Source: a virus
Reading direction: 5' to 3' (one strand)
Length of the DNA stretch: 64,000 nucleotides
Virus record (IMG/VR): IMGVR_UViG_3300033273_000392
Span: 62,001 to 126,000 of that record
Positions 18,262-27,621 of the stretch are shown piece after piece. Every line of letters begins with the position of its first letter. The stretch's first letter is position 1. Under the pieces are notes generated by a model that did no database searches, was not told where the DNA came from, and worked only from the letters and a program-made list of their open reading frames with translations. The position numbers and the translations under genes are program-made.

Positions 18262-18975
18262 TCACACCGTGATGCCTTTCCATGGTTTTACTAAAGGCAC
18301 CGGTGGGGTGGTAGATGAAATTCCAAAATAAATGCCACTCACTGAATCTAAGTGCTGTTTAAATCCATCAATAATATCATCAAGCATCTTAGAAACAGCT
18401 ACAGTGTATTCTTTTTCTTCATTGTACTTAGAAAACGCATTTATAAAACCCTTTGCTATAGGTCTTGGATTTCCTGGAAATAGTATTGTAACTCCAACGA
18501 GCGGGGATGAAAATCCAGCTGGAGGGGGAAGCGGAGAAAACGAGCTGGGAACCATGGCTACTGCCCAATATGCAACCACAGCAAGACCAATCGGAAGCAT
18601 AAGTAACATAGACGGTTTATCTCCTTTTTGTTGGCTTCTTTTCAAGGCTAGTTTAATTGCTAATGCGATAGGTAATTTTAGAGGCTGCATAGTTCCGGAA
18701 TGAAATCCAGATATGATAGGTCTGCTTCCTTCTCTTGCTGACGCAATTGCCAAGTGATACTCTTCGGCAAACTTCATAGCCAACTTATTTAGCTCGAAGT
18801 CTTCTCCTTCGTCTCCAGGCGCAAACTCTTCTCCTATTTGATTTCCTTCTTCATCAAAGACAGGAACCATAAATGGAGCAGGCATGTCTTCAGGACTTTT
18901 GTTACCTGCACCAGATGCATTAGTCTCATTCAGAAGAAAGTCTGTCATATTAGATTTAAACGTAGGCCAACTCAT
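18262..18975 (-). CDS. Structural protein with hydrophobic centre, tail-tip region
   Basis: A 237-residue protein starting MSWPTFKSNMTDFLLNETNA. A hydrophobic stretch around residues 115-140 (SMLLMLPIGLAVVAYWAVAM) could span a membrane, and it is followed by a Pro-rich run (FSPLPPPAGFSS) and a helical C-terminus. Similar small proteins with a Pro-rich 'P.g..SPL' segment occur beside tail-spike genes in several phages. It lies two bases from its upstream neighbour. A role in tail-tip or membrane interaction is possible but unproven. Confidence 0.7.
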   Translation of the reverse strand: MSWPTFKSNMTDFLLNETNASGAGNKSPEDMPAPFMVPVFDEEGNQIGEEFAPGDEGEDFELNKLAMKFAEEYHLAIASAREGSRPIISGFHSGTMQPLKLPIALAIKLALKRSQQKGDKPSMLLMLPIGLAVVAYWAVAMVPSSFSPLPPPAGFSSPLVGVTILFPGNPRPIAKGFINAFSKYNEEKEYTVAVSKMLDDIIDGFKQHLDSVSGIYFGISSTTPPVPLVKPWKGITV

Positions 18976-18976
18976 A

Positions 18977-19861
18977 TTATTCGGTATCGTTATCTTCTTC
19001 AGCGTCTTCTATAGGATCGTTTAATCGACTACTATCGATGTCTTCAACTGAATATTCTTTATTAAAGTCTTCTAACTTTTTTGAAAATGTCTTTATAATA
19101 GTTTTTGAACTACCCTCGTTGATAGTATAATCAACAATATCTCCATCCTGCTTAAGTTTTTCTAAATCAACTATCATATTATCTATCATAGTTTTTCTTT
19201 CATTGATATCTTTAGGTAAATCCCCAGACTTTTCTACGTCAAATGTGATTCCGTTTTCAGTTAATGTTTCCATAACCACATTTCCATGGACCAAAATATC
19301 AACATCTTCAATTAAGCCGACTTCCTTTTGACCTTGAACCGTAACCTTTACTCTTTTCATGAATTGTTTAATTTCATCTCTAATAAGCTTATAATAAAGT
19401 CTAATCCTAGTTCTAGTGTAATCACGACCAATCGGCCTAACAAGTTCGAATCCAGAAAAGCTCATATATGATTGAACATCGGTAAGTCTTCTATAGATTG
19501 AAGTATCTTGCCCGTCTTTTGAAGTTCCTTTTTGGTATAATATGTTTACCCCGGGGACGTTAACAGAATAAGTATAGTAGTTTTTCATAGCAAATTCACT
19601 ACTAAAAAAGTAATTAATATGTGAAGCAATGTCAAATGGCTTTAATTCATCCATAGACTTCTTTATCTTATTTTTAAGACCTTCGGTTTCTATAGTTTCT
19701 CCAGACCACATCGCATTAAAATTATGGTTCTTAAGTTTAAGATCTGCCATAACAAACTTAAGTACGGCCTGCGACAAAAGATCAGCAATTTCTTCATGCT
19801 CATCTTCGTTTAAGATATGCTCTTCGCCATATTCTTCAATAAGGTAGTAGAATCCCTTCAT
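18977..19861 (-). CDS. Uncharacterised protein of the tail-tip operon
   Basis: A 294-residue, Glu/Asp/Lys-rich protein starting MKGFYYLIEEYGEEHILNED. It has a helical N-terminal half and alternating strands in the centre (RTRIRLYYKLIRDEIKQF), and it ends in a very acidic tail (DPIEDAEEDNDTE). I do not recognise a family. It lies between the gp5-like spike gene and the gene carrying the hydrophobic stretch, so it is probably a baseplate or assembly component. Confidence 0.7.
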   Translation of the reverse strand: MKGFYYLIEEYGEEHILNEDEHEEIADLLSQAVLKFVMADLKLKNHNFNAMWSGETIETEGLKNKIKKSMDELKPFDIASHINYFFSSEFAMKNYYTYSVNVPGVNILYQKGTSKDGQDTSIYRRLTDVQSYMSFSGFELVRPIGRDYTRTRIRLYYKLIRDEIKQFMKRVKVTVQGQKEVGLIEDVDILVHGNVVMETLTENGITFDVEKSGDLPKDINERKTMIDNMIVDLEKLKQDGDIVDYTINEGSSKTIIKTFSKKLEDFNKEYSVEDIDSSRLNDPIEDAEEDNDTE

Positions 19862-19866
19862 TTAAA

Positions 19867-20562
19867 TCACTTTTGCTGAATAAAACCTTCACCTGAATTA
19901 CTGTCTATTTTAGTCTGAAGGCTAATCATAGTAGGCAATTGTGGTGGCAGGGGTGGACCTGAAGGACCTACACCCGTCGGATGTGTATGTGCGTTAAACT
20001 GAGTTATTATTTCAGATAGAAGATCTGCTAAGGTTTGTCCTTTAACAGCGGGTTCGGCCGTATCTCCTGGATCTGTAGCAATATAAATCTTATCTGAGTT
20101 TATAAATATTTCGCCATCCGGTGAAAATCTAATCATAGGTTGCGCCTCATTAGACTCACCAGTCGTCATAACTAATCCATCTTCTGGTGAAAAGTATAGC
20201 CTAAAGTTTCTTTCGGCATCATATGCCAAAGAAATTACGTTATGTGGTTCTTCTGAGTTATCAAGTATATCTGTTTGTAAGTCCTCGTTCTGGTCTACTT
20301 GGAACCAATACTCAGGGTGATATAGGTCACCATTATCAAATCTTACAGCAATAATGTCACCTACTCTAGGAACCATATGAGAACCTGGAGTAACTCTATT
20401 CATAGGCGATGCCCATGGTATTGCTTCATTAGGCAACTTATCAAACTTACCAAAAACCTTTACGCGACAACGCCCCTTTGCTAGTGGATCGGCATTATCA
20501 ACAACCTCTCCTATCCAATGGGTATCTCTTAAGTTATCATGTATAAGCTCTCTTTGCTTCAT
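19867..20562 (-). CDS. Tail-spike OB-fold protein, gp5/gpV-like
   Basis: The N-terminal part of this 231-residue protein is the OB fold of the spike family: 'WIGEVVDNADPLAKGRCRVK' followed by 'VGDIIAVRFDNGDLYHPEYW', as in T4 gp5 and P2 gpV. The C-terminal part contains 'QFNAHTHPTGVGPSGPPLPP', the His-Thr-His-Pro and Gly-Pro-rich end common in gpV-like and phage baseplate-assembly proteins. No lysozyme domain is inserted, unlike T4 gp5. It overlaps the upstream gene by four bases (ATGA). The protein should form the trimeric membrane-piercing spike at the baseplate hub. Confidence 0.88.
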   Translation of the reverse strand: MKQRELIHDNLRDTHWIGEVVDNADPLAKGRCRVKVFGKFDKLPNEAIPWASPMNRVTPGSHMVPRVGDIIAVRFDNGDLYHPEYWFQVDQNEDLQTDILDNSEEPHNVISLAYDAERNFRLYFSPEDGLVMTTGESNEAQPMIRFSPDGEIFINSDKIYIATDPGDTAEPAVKGQTLADLLSEIITQFNAHTHPTGVGPSGPPLPPQLPTMISLQTKIDSNSGEGFIQQK

Positions 20563-21518
20563 CGTATAATATTACCAAGGCCGTTTACGCTACCTGCTCT
20601 TACGGCGTCTTGTATATCGGATATAGTATTAGCCTCATATACATTACCTAAGAAGATAGCTCCTTTGATATTATCTATCGCTCTATCTACGAGACCGCCT
20701 CCAATCTGTTGTATCTTATCTAGACCAGCTTGTGCCAAGTCTTTAGCTATTCCATTTTCTTGTTGGTAAATAATAGAGTTAGCATACATTTGATCAGCGT
20801 CGTGTGTTGTTTCGTATTGTATCTTTATCTTAGCGGCAGCCGCTTCTCCTGGAGACTTACTTAACTCAGCAAGTGCATCTGTTCCTGAGTCTATATCAAA
20901 ATGACAATGTCCTAAATTTATCTTAAAGAAAGGCTTAGAGACGCGTATATCCGCTTTTTCTTTATCAGTCATAACTGCAGTATTAAACTGATCACCGCCA
21001 TTTAATCTATAATCTAGCTCCTGTGTTAGTTTTCTTTTAAACGGTCTAACTTCAGTTACATAGATATACATAGAAAATCTTCTTAAATTCATAGGTAAAA
21101 CTTCAACATATCTTTCAAAATCATATGTTGCTCTTCTATAAAGATCCATCATACCCATTGTCGTTAATTCAACGGTTTCTAAACAACTTATTTCTACGAC
21201 ATTATCATCTTTACCCCTAAATGGATCTTCCATTTTTCCATATTTCTTAGAAACGTCAAGTCCAGAAATAGACTGCCAGAACCAAGGCATTTCTTCATTA
21301 ACAGCTTTAAGTATCTTTATAAAATTATCTAAATGCTGAACTCTTTCCTGATCGCCAATTACGTTCTCTAGGTAGTGTCTAGCTTCACCGTTAAATAGAG
21401 GGGAATGATGCGTAATATAGTCGAACATTATAAAAAAGCTTAGATACGTTGGGTCTTCATGAGTACCTCTAAATATCCTTCCCTTTCTAAAGTCCTTTGT
21501 TGTCTTAAAGTCTGCCAT
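20559..21518 (-). CDS. Baseplate/tail-tube-end structural protein
   Basis: A 319-residue protein starting MADFKTTKDFRKGRIFRGTH. The first half contains aromatic-rich motifs ('YLSFFIMFDYITHHSPLFNG' and 'EEMPWFWQSISGLDVSK') seen in tail proteins of other large phages located beside the hub. The C-terminal third is helical. It lies between the hub (gp27/gpD-like) and spike (gp5-like) genes, the place where tube-initiator proteins (gp48/gp54-like) may be found. I cannot decide which, so the call is positional. Confidence 0.7.
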   Translation of the reverse strand: MADFKTTKDFRKGRIFRGTHEDPTYLSFFIMFDYITHHSPLFNGEARHYLENVIGDQERVQHLDNFIKILKAVNEEMPWFWQSISGLDVSKKYGKMEDPFRGKDDNVVEISCLETVELTTMGMMDLYRRATYDFERYVEVLPMNLRRFSMYIYVTEVRPFKRKLTQELDYRLNGGDQFNTAVMTDKEKADIRVSKPFFKINLGHCHFDIDSGTDALAELSKSPGEAAAAKIKIQYETTHDADQMYANSIIYQQENGIAKDLAQAGLDKIQQIGGGLVDRAIDNIKGAIFLGNVYEANTISDIQDAVRAGSVNGLGNIIR

Positions 21519-21531
21519 GGTCTATATATTT

Positions 21532-23010
21532 TTAAAGATTGCCCATGCTTACTGGCCATTCTCTTCTAAGCAATGTAACGTCTTGCATTAGTCCATCCTC
21601 ATCATATCTATAGTTAATGTTTGAGATAACATAGTTTCCACTCATAAAGGTATCTAGTGTCATCTTTGGAGTCTCACCGCCTTCATCATTATTAAATTCA
21701 AATGACTGATCTTCGAATCCCATATCACTAGCCTTTTCATTCTTATCTAATTCGGATTTGACTTTAACTTCATCGTAGTGGTAAATTATTACAGGCACTT
21801 TTTGATACTTGTAAATAGAAGGATTAAAACTTTGTAGAGTTACCTTTAAAACCATTTTAGAAGATTCTACTATATTACGCATATTGTGCAACTTACAATA
21901 AACGTGATTCTGGTGAACATTACCTAGACCATCTTCACCAACATCTTGTCTTCCTGAGTATTTATGCTTTAGCTGATTCAAATAACGATCCTCATCTCGG
22001 CGTCCTCTAAGAGGTTCTTCAGAGTCAAGCATGCTATTTGAAGTTAGAGGATCTAATCTAAATTCCTGTAGTTTCGTATCTGTTCCATTATTATCGTAGA
22101 TCTGAACGTCTCTAAAATGACCATGCGCAGCTACTACTGCACTAGAGTTATTTTCTAATGTCCAAGACGATATAAAGTTATTGTTTTGCTTTAGGTCAAA
22201 ATGATTAGTTAAAAGAACCTTTGCTTTTATGTTATCATTTTCAACTGGGCGATCTGAATCTTCTGCTAAACTAAAAGTAGAAGACATAACAGTATCCTCC
22301 ATGTCGTTAAGAGACATATTCTTTGAATTAAATACACGATTAATGTCTACGAAGTTGAGGTAGTAGTATTGGTCTATAAATGATGTTTGAAATGATTCTT
22401 CAGACACGTATGACGATGTTACTATCTCATTTATGAATTTAGCATGAGTTGAATACGCCTGTATTCTTATTTGTGGATCTCCAGCAGCATCTATATTTGT
22501 AGCAAGTCCAAGACCAAGATACTTAGCCTCTTCTTCAAGATGTTCTAGGGAAGTACCTACCTCAAAATGGCGACACTCTTCAGTATCTAGTAGTGGAATC
22601 TTTGCCTTTCCGGTAAATGTATATTCGGTATTATTACTATCATCTTCAATACTGTTAACGCTAGTAATATCAAAGTCCATGTGTATTGACTTAAACGTAG
22701 ATTCATTCTTAGAGTTCAGTAAAAAAGTAATCACATCACCGTCTCTTGGAAAGGAGTCTATTGAAAAGTTATTCCTAGAGTCAATTATACTTATCTTTAA
22801 CTCAGGCACCTGTCCTGAAAGATTTAGTGTAAAAGAATCAACATCCTTTCTAGCAAATGAATATCCGTTTATAGTAACATACGGAGAAGCGATAGCAAAA
22901 GATTTACTTTGTCTATATGCATCATCTTCTTCGCCTACAGACTCTAACTCTATATCAGTAGGCATAATAGCAGGTTCGACGACTGCTAATATGTGTCTAT
23001 CTAAATCCAT
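21532..23010 (-). CDS. Baseplate hub protein, gp27/gpD-like
   Basis: A 492-residue protein with the pattern of late-control D / gp27 hub proteins. It has an early 'VTINGYSFARKDVDSFTLNL', then 'PRDGDVITFLLNS' (gpD 'GD.v.v.lG' strand), and a region 'KIPLLDTEECRHFEVGTSLE' followed by 'LEEEAKYLGLGLATNI', which corresponds to the 'lk.iA...gl.l' helix of that family. The hub trimer connects the tail tube to the spike. It sits immediately upstream of the tube-end and spike genes, as in other contractile systems. Confidence 0.82.
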   Translation of the reverse strand: MDLDRHILAVVEPAIMPTDIELESVGEEDDAYRQSKSFAIASPYVTINGYSFARKDVDSFTLNLSGQVPELKISIIDSRNNFSIDSFPRDGDVITFLLNSKNESTFKSIHMDFDITSVNSIEDDSNNTEYTFTGKAKIPLLDTEECRHFEVGTSLEHLEEEAKYLGLGLATNIDAAGDPQIRIQAYSTHAKFINEIVTSSYVSEESFQTSFIDQYYYLNFVDINRVFNSKNMSLNDMEDTVMSSTFSLAEDSDRPVENDNIKAKVLLTNHFDLKQNNNFISSWTLENNSSAVVAAHGHFRDVQIYDNNGTDTKLQEFRLDPLTSNSMLDSEEPLRGRRDEDRYLNQLKHKYSGRQDVGEDGLGNVHQNHVYCKLHNMRNIVESSKMVLKVTLQSFNPSIYKYQKVPVIIYHYDEVKVKSELDKNEKASDMGFEDQSFEFNNDEGGETPKMTLDTFMSGNYVISNINYRYDEDGLMQDVTLLRREWPVSMGNL

Positions 23011-23013
23011 ACT

Positions 23014-23601
23014 TTACCTTCTAGCGTTTTTTCTAACAACTTTATCAGAAAACTTTTCGGTTTTAGACTGCTTATTTAATATAGCATCTACAACCGGATC
23101 TGCTTGCGCCTTAGCGCCAAAAGAAACTTTACCGCCTCCTTTAAACATAAAGGTTCTTTTACCTACTGGAACAACATTAGGCGGTAGAAGAACATCTTTA
23201 TCATACTTTGCTTTTAATGCCTCAATTCTATTCTGATCTTTCTTACTAAGTCTTTTAGTATCTACGAACTGTTGCTTAACTACGTTTTCTTCAACAGTTT
23301 GTAATCTTTCTAGTCTCTTATAAGGAAATGTGTACACTGGTATCTTTAAAACCTCACCTTCTGCAATAGAAAATGGGTCAGATATGTTATTAAACTTCAA
23401 TATAAGATCAGATCTACTAGCATCCCCATAGTATGTAAGAGCTATTAAATCTATACGACCCCTTTCTAAAGGACTGACTCTATGTTCAGTATACTGGTCT
23501 TCTGTGACTTCTTCAATCTTGTTGATAAAGTACATAGTAGGCTGAACTATAAGTAAGTTTACGCCCTCGATTATCTTATCTTTAATTGTAGCTAAATTCA
23601 T
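23014..23601 (-). CDS. Baseplate wedge protein, gp53-like with LysM-like domain
   Basis: A 195-residue protein with a LysM-like module near the N-terminus: 'RGRIDLIALTYYGDASRSDL' followed by 'FNNISDPFSIAEGEVLKIPV'. This reproduces the family pattern D-x-I-A-x-x-x-Y-G-d...I...N...dP..i..G..L.IP found in T4 gp53 and P2 gpX-like proteins. The C-terminal half is basic and may be disordered. gp53 joins neighbouring wedges during baseplate assembly. It overlaps the upstream gene by one base. Confidence 0.85.
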   Translation of the reverse strand: MNLATIKDKIIEGVNLLIVQPTMYFINKIEEVTEDQYTEHRVSPLERGRIDLIALTYYGDASRSDLILKFNNISDPFSIAEGEVLKIPVYTFPYKRLERLQTVEENVVKQQFVDTKRLSKKDQNRIEALKAKYDKDVLLPPNVVPVGKRTFMFKGGGKVSFGAKAQADPVVDAILNKQSKTEKFSDKVVRKNARR

Positions 23602-25277
23602 TATCCTTGTGCCATATCAGATATATTTCTTGCGAGGTTCTGAGATAATCTACCTTTGGCTCTACCATATTGATCCACGTTAACAGTACCAACATCGTCA
23701 AATCCTTCTGGTTGTAAGTATATTCTATTCTTACCCGCGTTAAACATGCTTTCAATTTCAGATTTATCTCTAGGTCTACCTGGCTTTAAAGTAATTGTTA
23801 GCTTAAGCTTAGAAGGAAAGTCTTCATATCCTAAAGGACCTTCAAACTCAAACTTTGCATCTTGCATACATAGATTACCTATCACCATAACCGGGTTCAT
23901 AGGGTTTCCAACTGTAAGGTGCCATTGCCCGGTCGGATCTCCTGTTAAGAAAGCCTGAATTACTGCACCGCCCTGAGGGCTTCCAAATAGTTCCATAAGG
24001 CCGCCTCCTATAACTTGATCTAGAACTTTAGAATCACCTAACCCCTTTTTTAGGTCATCGAATAAGTTTGATGCACTTGAAGTAAACTGATCTATGATGC
24101 TACCTAAAAATCCCTTATAATCTCCGCTTTTAAGCTTACTAAAATCACCGAATGGTTTCTTACCAGTTCCGCCATAGTATCTTGCAGCACCTCCCCAGAA
24201 AGGAGCATTATTGTATGTAAGTACAAGTAGGTTTGCTAGCGTATCCATAAATGCTACTCTAGGACTTGTATTACCATATGCTTTAAGATCGTAATGGAAT
24301 GTCAAAGTAAACTCTTGTGTAAACTTTAAACCCCTGTCTCTAACTAAAATCTGATCAATAACATTATAAGGTCCATATACATGATTCGGATACGTAGCAC
24401 TTAGCGGATCATGCCCAGGTCCTAACTGCTTTTTTCTTTCTGTTTGGGCCGCTGTTCTTCCGGCAAGACCCTCTTCAATCGCAGAAAGAAGAGGTGACGA
24501 GCTAATTTTGCCACCTACTTTACCGCGATTATCGCCACTTGGATTCTGTATTTCTTGAACCTTAGACTTTTCTTCCTTCCAGTTAAATCCAACATCAAAC
24601 TTAATAATGTCTGCTAGCGTATTTCCTAAAGTAGGACTTATCCAGGTTACGGCCCTAGCGATATCTGGCTGTTGTGATTCTACCACGTCTCCGTTTTCAG
24701 CAAAATCTTTTGGGCTAAGTATATCATCCTTACATGGATATGGAAACCTTCTTAGGGTAAGCATATAGTTATTAGGAACAGTTCCATAATATTCACACTG
24801 TATAAAGTCTTCTAATCTATAGCTGTATGCAAGAGAGTCATTATCCTGCGACCACTCCACTATTGTCTTAGCTGTTGGATTAATAGAAGGTGAATCGGGT
24901 GTAATAATTGACTTTTCATAGTCAGCTACATTAACCGGGGCCGAATCATCTAGGTTGTTTAAAGCGATAGACTTATACCTTAATAAATTCCAGGTATTAA
25001 ATCTACTTCTAGGAGAGTCTCCGCTTTTTGCAGTGTATTCCTCAGAAGTACCTTCATTAACAACATATGACCTGGTGGGTAAAGTTTCATCATATAGACG
25101 ATCCTTGCGTTGTTCTCCGTTTTGAAACGCAGTATGGCCTTCTATACTAATCTCACCCGGCTCTACCGGATTCCCTAATGCAGTATTTATAATGTCTAAA
25201 CTGCTTTGTAAATCGCCAGTCTCAGTGTCTCTATAAAGATTAACTGCATCCTGTACTCCTTGGAAAGTTAGAGGCAT
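23601..25277 (-). CDS. Tail-tube-tip or baseplate structural protein
   Basis: A 558-residue protein starting MPLTFQGVQDAVNLYRDTET. The conserved-looking C-terminal part contains 'NPMNPVMVIGNLCMQDAKFE' and 'PSKLKLTITLKPGRPRDKSE', typical of tail proteins of large phages located directly before the gp53 homologue. A Gly-rich region (GGAARYYGGTGKKPF) lies around residues 365-380. It starts the tail-tip operon, with a GATATATA box 21 bases upstream of the ATG. I do not recognise a T4 counterpart by sequence; a baseplate hub or tube-completion role is inferred. Confidence 0.75.
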   Translation of the reverse strand: MPLTFQGVQDAVNLYRDTETGDLQSSLDIINTALGNPVEPGEISIEGHTAFQNGEQRKDRLYDETLPTRSYVVNEGTSEEYTAKSGDSPRSRFNTWNLLRYKSIALNNLDDSAPVNVADYEKSIITPDSPSINPTAKTIVEWSQDNDSLAYSYRLEDFIQCEYYGTVPNNYMLTLRRFPYPCKDDILSPKDFAENGDVVESQQPDIARAVTWISPTLGNTLADIIKFDVGFNWKEEKSKVQEIQNPSGDNRGKVGGKISSSPLLSAIEEGLAGRTAAQTERKKQLGPGHDPLSATYPNHVYGPYNVIDQILVRDRGLKFTQEFTLTFHYDLKAYGNTSPRVAFMDTLANLLVLTYNNAPFWGGAARYYGGTGKKPFGDFSKLKSGDYKGFLGSIIDQFTSSASNLFDDLKKGLGDSKVLDQVIGGGLMELFGSPQGGAVIQAFLTGDPTGQWHLTVGNPMNPVMVIGNLCMQDAKFEFEGPLGYEDFPSKLKLTITLKPGRPRDKSEIESMFNAGKNRIYLQPEGFDDVGTVNVDQYGRAKGRLSQNLARNISDMAQG

Positions 25278-25298
25278 ACTTAGTTGATTCTTTTTTTG

Positions 25299-25306
25299 TA
25301 TATATC
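25299..25306 (-). promoter_or_regulatory. GATATATA late-promoter-like box before the tail-tip operon
   Basis: An exact octamer on the minus strand in the 60-base gap upstream of the ATG at 25277, followed by an A-rich leader. Its place at the head of the largest structural operon in the window supports a late-promoter role. Confidence 0.5.
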
Positions 25307-25337
25307 TAACTTCTTTTCTGTATAATAAGTTATTATG

Positions 25338-25946
25338 TTAGGAGCTTCCCCATTCTGCTGAATCTAGCTCATCAGTATCAGGTCTATATAGAAGATCTTC
25401 TATCCATCCATCATCCTTTGGATATCTGTCACCTAGGAATCTCTGTAGAGACTTTTCATATATTCCTTTAGTTTGCCAATAAAACTGTCCTTTAGAGTAT
25501 GCGTTCCTATTAGCTAATTCAAATATCTCTCTTAGCTTTATCTGTATAAAGAAGGTCTGCAGATTATTAAACAGTTCAACCTGTTCAGCTCTAGTCTTTG
25601 TGCAAAACACAGAATCAACGACAACTAGATATTTCTTCCATTTCTCCCCATCGAATACTCTTTTAGTTAAGTCATCTACTGCCCTAAATTCTTTTCTTTG
25701 CAGATTAATCCTAGTTTTTTCACCAGTCTTAAATCCACGTTGGAACATACCTCCAAAGAAATATTTCTTTAAAAAGTATATGTTATCGTAGAACTTAACA
25801 ATCTTAAGTTGATACCTAGGATTAATCTCGTCAAACTTGACGTCATAGATTAAAGCTCTTACTGGGAACAATATATTCGGGCGAGCGTCGCAAGATATTA
25901 AAGCATGTACGTATTCACCCTTTGAATACAATTTATGCTTAATCAT
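25338..25946 (-). CDS. Uncharacterised protein, 202 residues
   Basis: The protein begins MIKHKLYSKGEYVHALISCD and is rich in aromatic and basic residues (YFLKKYFFGGMFQRGFKTGE). The C-terminal 70 residues are helical, with 'WQTKGIYEKSLQRFLGDRYP'. No known domain is apparent. It overlaps its upstream neighbour by eight bases and is the last gene of the block that begins with the DinG-like helicase. A baseplate-assembly or DNA-related role cannot be told apart. Confidence 0.7.
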   Translation of the reverse strand: MIKHKLYSKGEYVHALISCDARPNILFPVRALIYDVKFDEINPRYQLKIVKFYDNIYFLKKYFFGGMFQRGFKTGEKTRINLQRKEFRAVDDLTKRVFDGEKWKKYLVVVDSVFCTKTRAEQVELFNNLQTFFIQIKLREIFELANRNAYSKGQFYWQTKGIYEKSLQRFLGDRYPKDDGWIEDLLYRPDTDELDSAEWGSS

Positions 25947-26337
25947 TGTCTATGAATCTTACGTTATCAAACTTGCTTAGGACTCCTTTTTTAGGATAGT
26001 CGCATCTATTGATGATCGTAAGGCCGACCTCATATGACTCGTCAGTCATGCTAGACACAAATTCCTTAAAGTTAGATATAGTCTCTTGGTCTAGGTTTTT
26101 AAGAAGATAAACAAGCCTATGCTCATCGCAACACTGTTCGTTTTCAAATAGTGTTCTAAGCATCTTCTCAATATAAAGAGATATGATTACATCGGATGGC
26201 TCGTTACCATAAGGATCGCTTTTAAGCAATCTTCCGTATATGTCAGAATAAGATATCACCAAGTCGTAATTTTCAGACTTGACGTATCGATCAAACTCAG
26301 AACGAGTCTTACACCATATGCAATCAATCTTCATCAT
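25939..26337 (-). CDS. Uncharacterised protein, 132 residues
   Basis: A small, Cys-containing acidic protein beginning MMKIDCIWCKTRSEFDRYVK. After a short beta-alpha segment it is largely helical (IISLYIEKMLRTLFENEQCC). The CIWC pair near the start could bind metal or form a disulfide, but no matching second pair is seen. It overlaps both neighbours by four to eight bases. Function unknown. Confidence 0.68.
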   Translation of the reverse strand: MMKIDCIWCKTRSEFDRYVKSENYDLVISYSDIYGRLLKSDPYGNEPSDVIISLYIEKMLRTLFENEQCCDEHRLVYLLKNLDQETISNFKEFVSSMTDESYEVGLTIINRCDYPKKGVLSKFDNVRFIDND

Positions 26338-26660
26338 TTCTTCTTTAAAAACTTTTCTAGTCTCTGTATTTCTCTTCCAAGTTGAGAGATCTGTTCCTGT
26401 GCCATTTCGGAAGTAGGAGAATATGACTTACCCATAGATCTGCGAATCTCAATCTTTTCGCGATCCATGTCAGTACCTAGATCTATTCCAAGATCTAAGG
26501 CTATATCATTGATGAACTTAATCTTATTAATAGTGGCGGTAGGAGAGTCAAAGTCATAAACAACTCTAGACTCATATTCCTCACCAGCACCATTAACATT
26601 GTCATCATGAAGTATCTTAATTACTCCATTGTCGGCAAGTTCTAGTGTAAGTGTAACCAT
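26334..26660 (-). CDS. Uncharacterised protein with C-terminal helix, 108 residues
   Basis: It starts MVTLTLELADNGVIKILHDD with a beta-rich N-terminal half and ends with an amphipathic, Lys-rich helix (AQEQISQLGREIQRLEKFLK) that may form a coiled coil. It overlaps the next gene by four bases and shares one base with the previous gene. No family recognised. Confidence 0.68.
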   Translation of the reverse strand: MVTLTLELADNGVIKILHDDNVNGAGEEYESRVVYDFDSPTATINKIKFINDIALDLGIDLGTDMDREKIEIRRSMGKSYSPTSEMAQEQISQLGREIQRLEKFLKKK

Positions 26661-27076
26661 TAGGCATTTCTTTTTTGCTTGGACTCGTTAGCCTCCTTAA
26701 GCAATTGTCTAATTATCTTCTTATCTTGTTTCCTAGTCTCCTTATTGTTAACGAAGTCAAGCGAGTATGCTTCTTCTAACATTTCAATCTCTTCTTCATT
26801 ATAACCCATAGCAGCCCAGTTAATCTTCATACTTTCAATCTTTTCCTCTAGCTGGATAGCCATGGCTCTTTCCCTTTCATCTAGGTTGGCTTCGTGGATC
26901 TTTCTTCCGTTTTCACGCTGAGCTTCTCTTATATCAGCGCTATCCTTAAAGCTCATGTTTTTCTTAGCTTTAAAGTAACCGCTTTGCTTCATCATTGCCC
27001 GTCTTTGTTTATGATTGGGCATGGTAAACTTAACGTTACTCTCCGGAGTCTGATTTGCTTGATCGTTTTCTGTCAT
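26660..27076 (-). CDS. Charged helical protein, 138 residues
   Basis: The start at the ATG at 27076 (MTENDQANQTPESNVKFTMP) is preferred because a more upstream ATG lies deeper within the preceding gene. The protein is rich in Lys, Arg, Glu and Gln, with 'NHKQRRAMMKQSGYFKAKKN' and a long acidic helix. It overlaps the upstream gene by 41 bases in another frame. Such helical charged proteins are often scaffold or regulatory factors; the function here is unknown. Confidence 0.65.
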   Translation of the reverse strand: MTENDQANQTPESNVKFTMPNHKQRRAMMKQSGYFKAKKNMSFKDSADIREAQRENGRKIHEANLDERERAMAIQLEEKIESMKINWAAMGYNEEEIEMLEEAYSLDFVNNKETRKQDKKIIRQLLKEANESKQKRNA

Positions 27077-27608
27077 TGTAATAGTTATTAGTGAATGATT
27101 CAATCTGACCTTTTAATTGGTCTCTTAAATTATCTATCTGGCTCTCAATAAGAGCTATAATATAGTTATTTAACTCAGAAGCGTCTACATCCATTTCATC
27201 TATAAGCATGCCGTGCATCGCCTTAGATGGTAGGTTAACGGTAACTGGCATTTTAGCAGTATTCTTTTTGCTAACCTTTTTAAGCATACCCATCATAACG
27301 CTATTGTCGTCCATTTCTGTAGGAGCAGGCGCTTTAGATTCTGACTTAGGTTTAACCTCCTCTACCTTAGGAGATTCGACTTGTGTTTCAACAGGATTAA
27401 AGCTCTTAGATATTCTTTGAGCATCTTCTTCATTTCCCGTCTCCATAAGGAACTCACCGATAAGATCTTTGGCAATACGAGTACCGTCAGTAAAGTAAAG
27501 CCATTTCTTGTCATCCTTATTTACATCTATTTTAACTATATCGCCAGATCGTTCACTCTTGATCCAGACATATAACTTTTCTTCCATATTTTCCTTTGTT
27601 TCTACCAT
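27036..27608 (-). CDS. Uncharacterised protein with C-terminal coiled-coil segment, 190 residues
   Basis: The start MVETKENMEEKLYVWIKSER at 27608 is chosen because it lies 14 bases after the previous stop. A beta-rich N-terminal domain (YVWIKSERSGDIVKIDVNKD) is followed by a low-complexity Pro/Glu/Lys/Ser linker (VESPKVEEVKPKSESKAPAP) and a helical C-terminus with 'ASELNNYIIALIESQIDNLR'. The layout of a globular domain, a linker and an oligomerising helix is plain, but the role is unknown. Confidence 0.68.
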   Translation of the reverse strand: MVETKENMEEKLYVWIKSERSGDIVKIDVNKDDKKWLYFTDGTRIAKDLIGEFLMETGNEEDAQRISKSFNPVETQVESPKVEEVKPKSESKAPAPTEMDDNSVMMGMLKKVSKKNTAKMPVTVNLPSKAMHGMLIDEMDVDASELNNYIIALIESQIDNLRDQLKGQIESFTNNYYNDRKRSSKSDSGE

Positions 27609-27621
27609 TCCAAAAATTCGT

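Noticed and set aside
19867-20562. Lysozyme domain in the gp5-like spike
   Set aside because: The sequence passes from the OB fold to the Gly/Pro-rich C-terminus without the extra ~160 residues or catalytic motif of T4 gp5.
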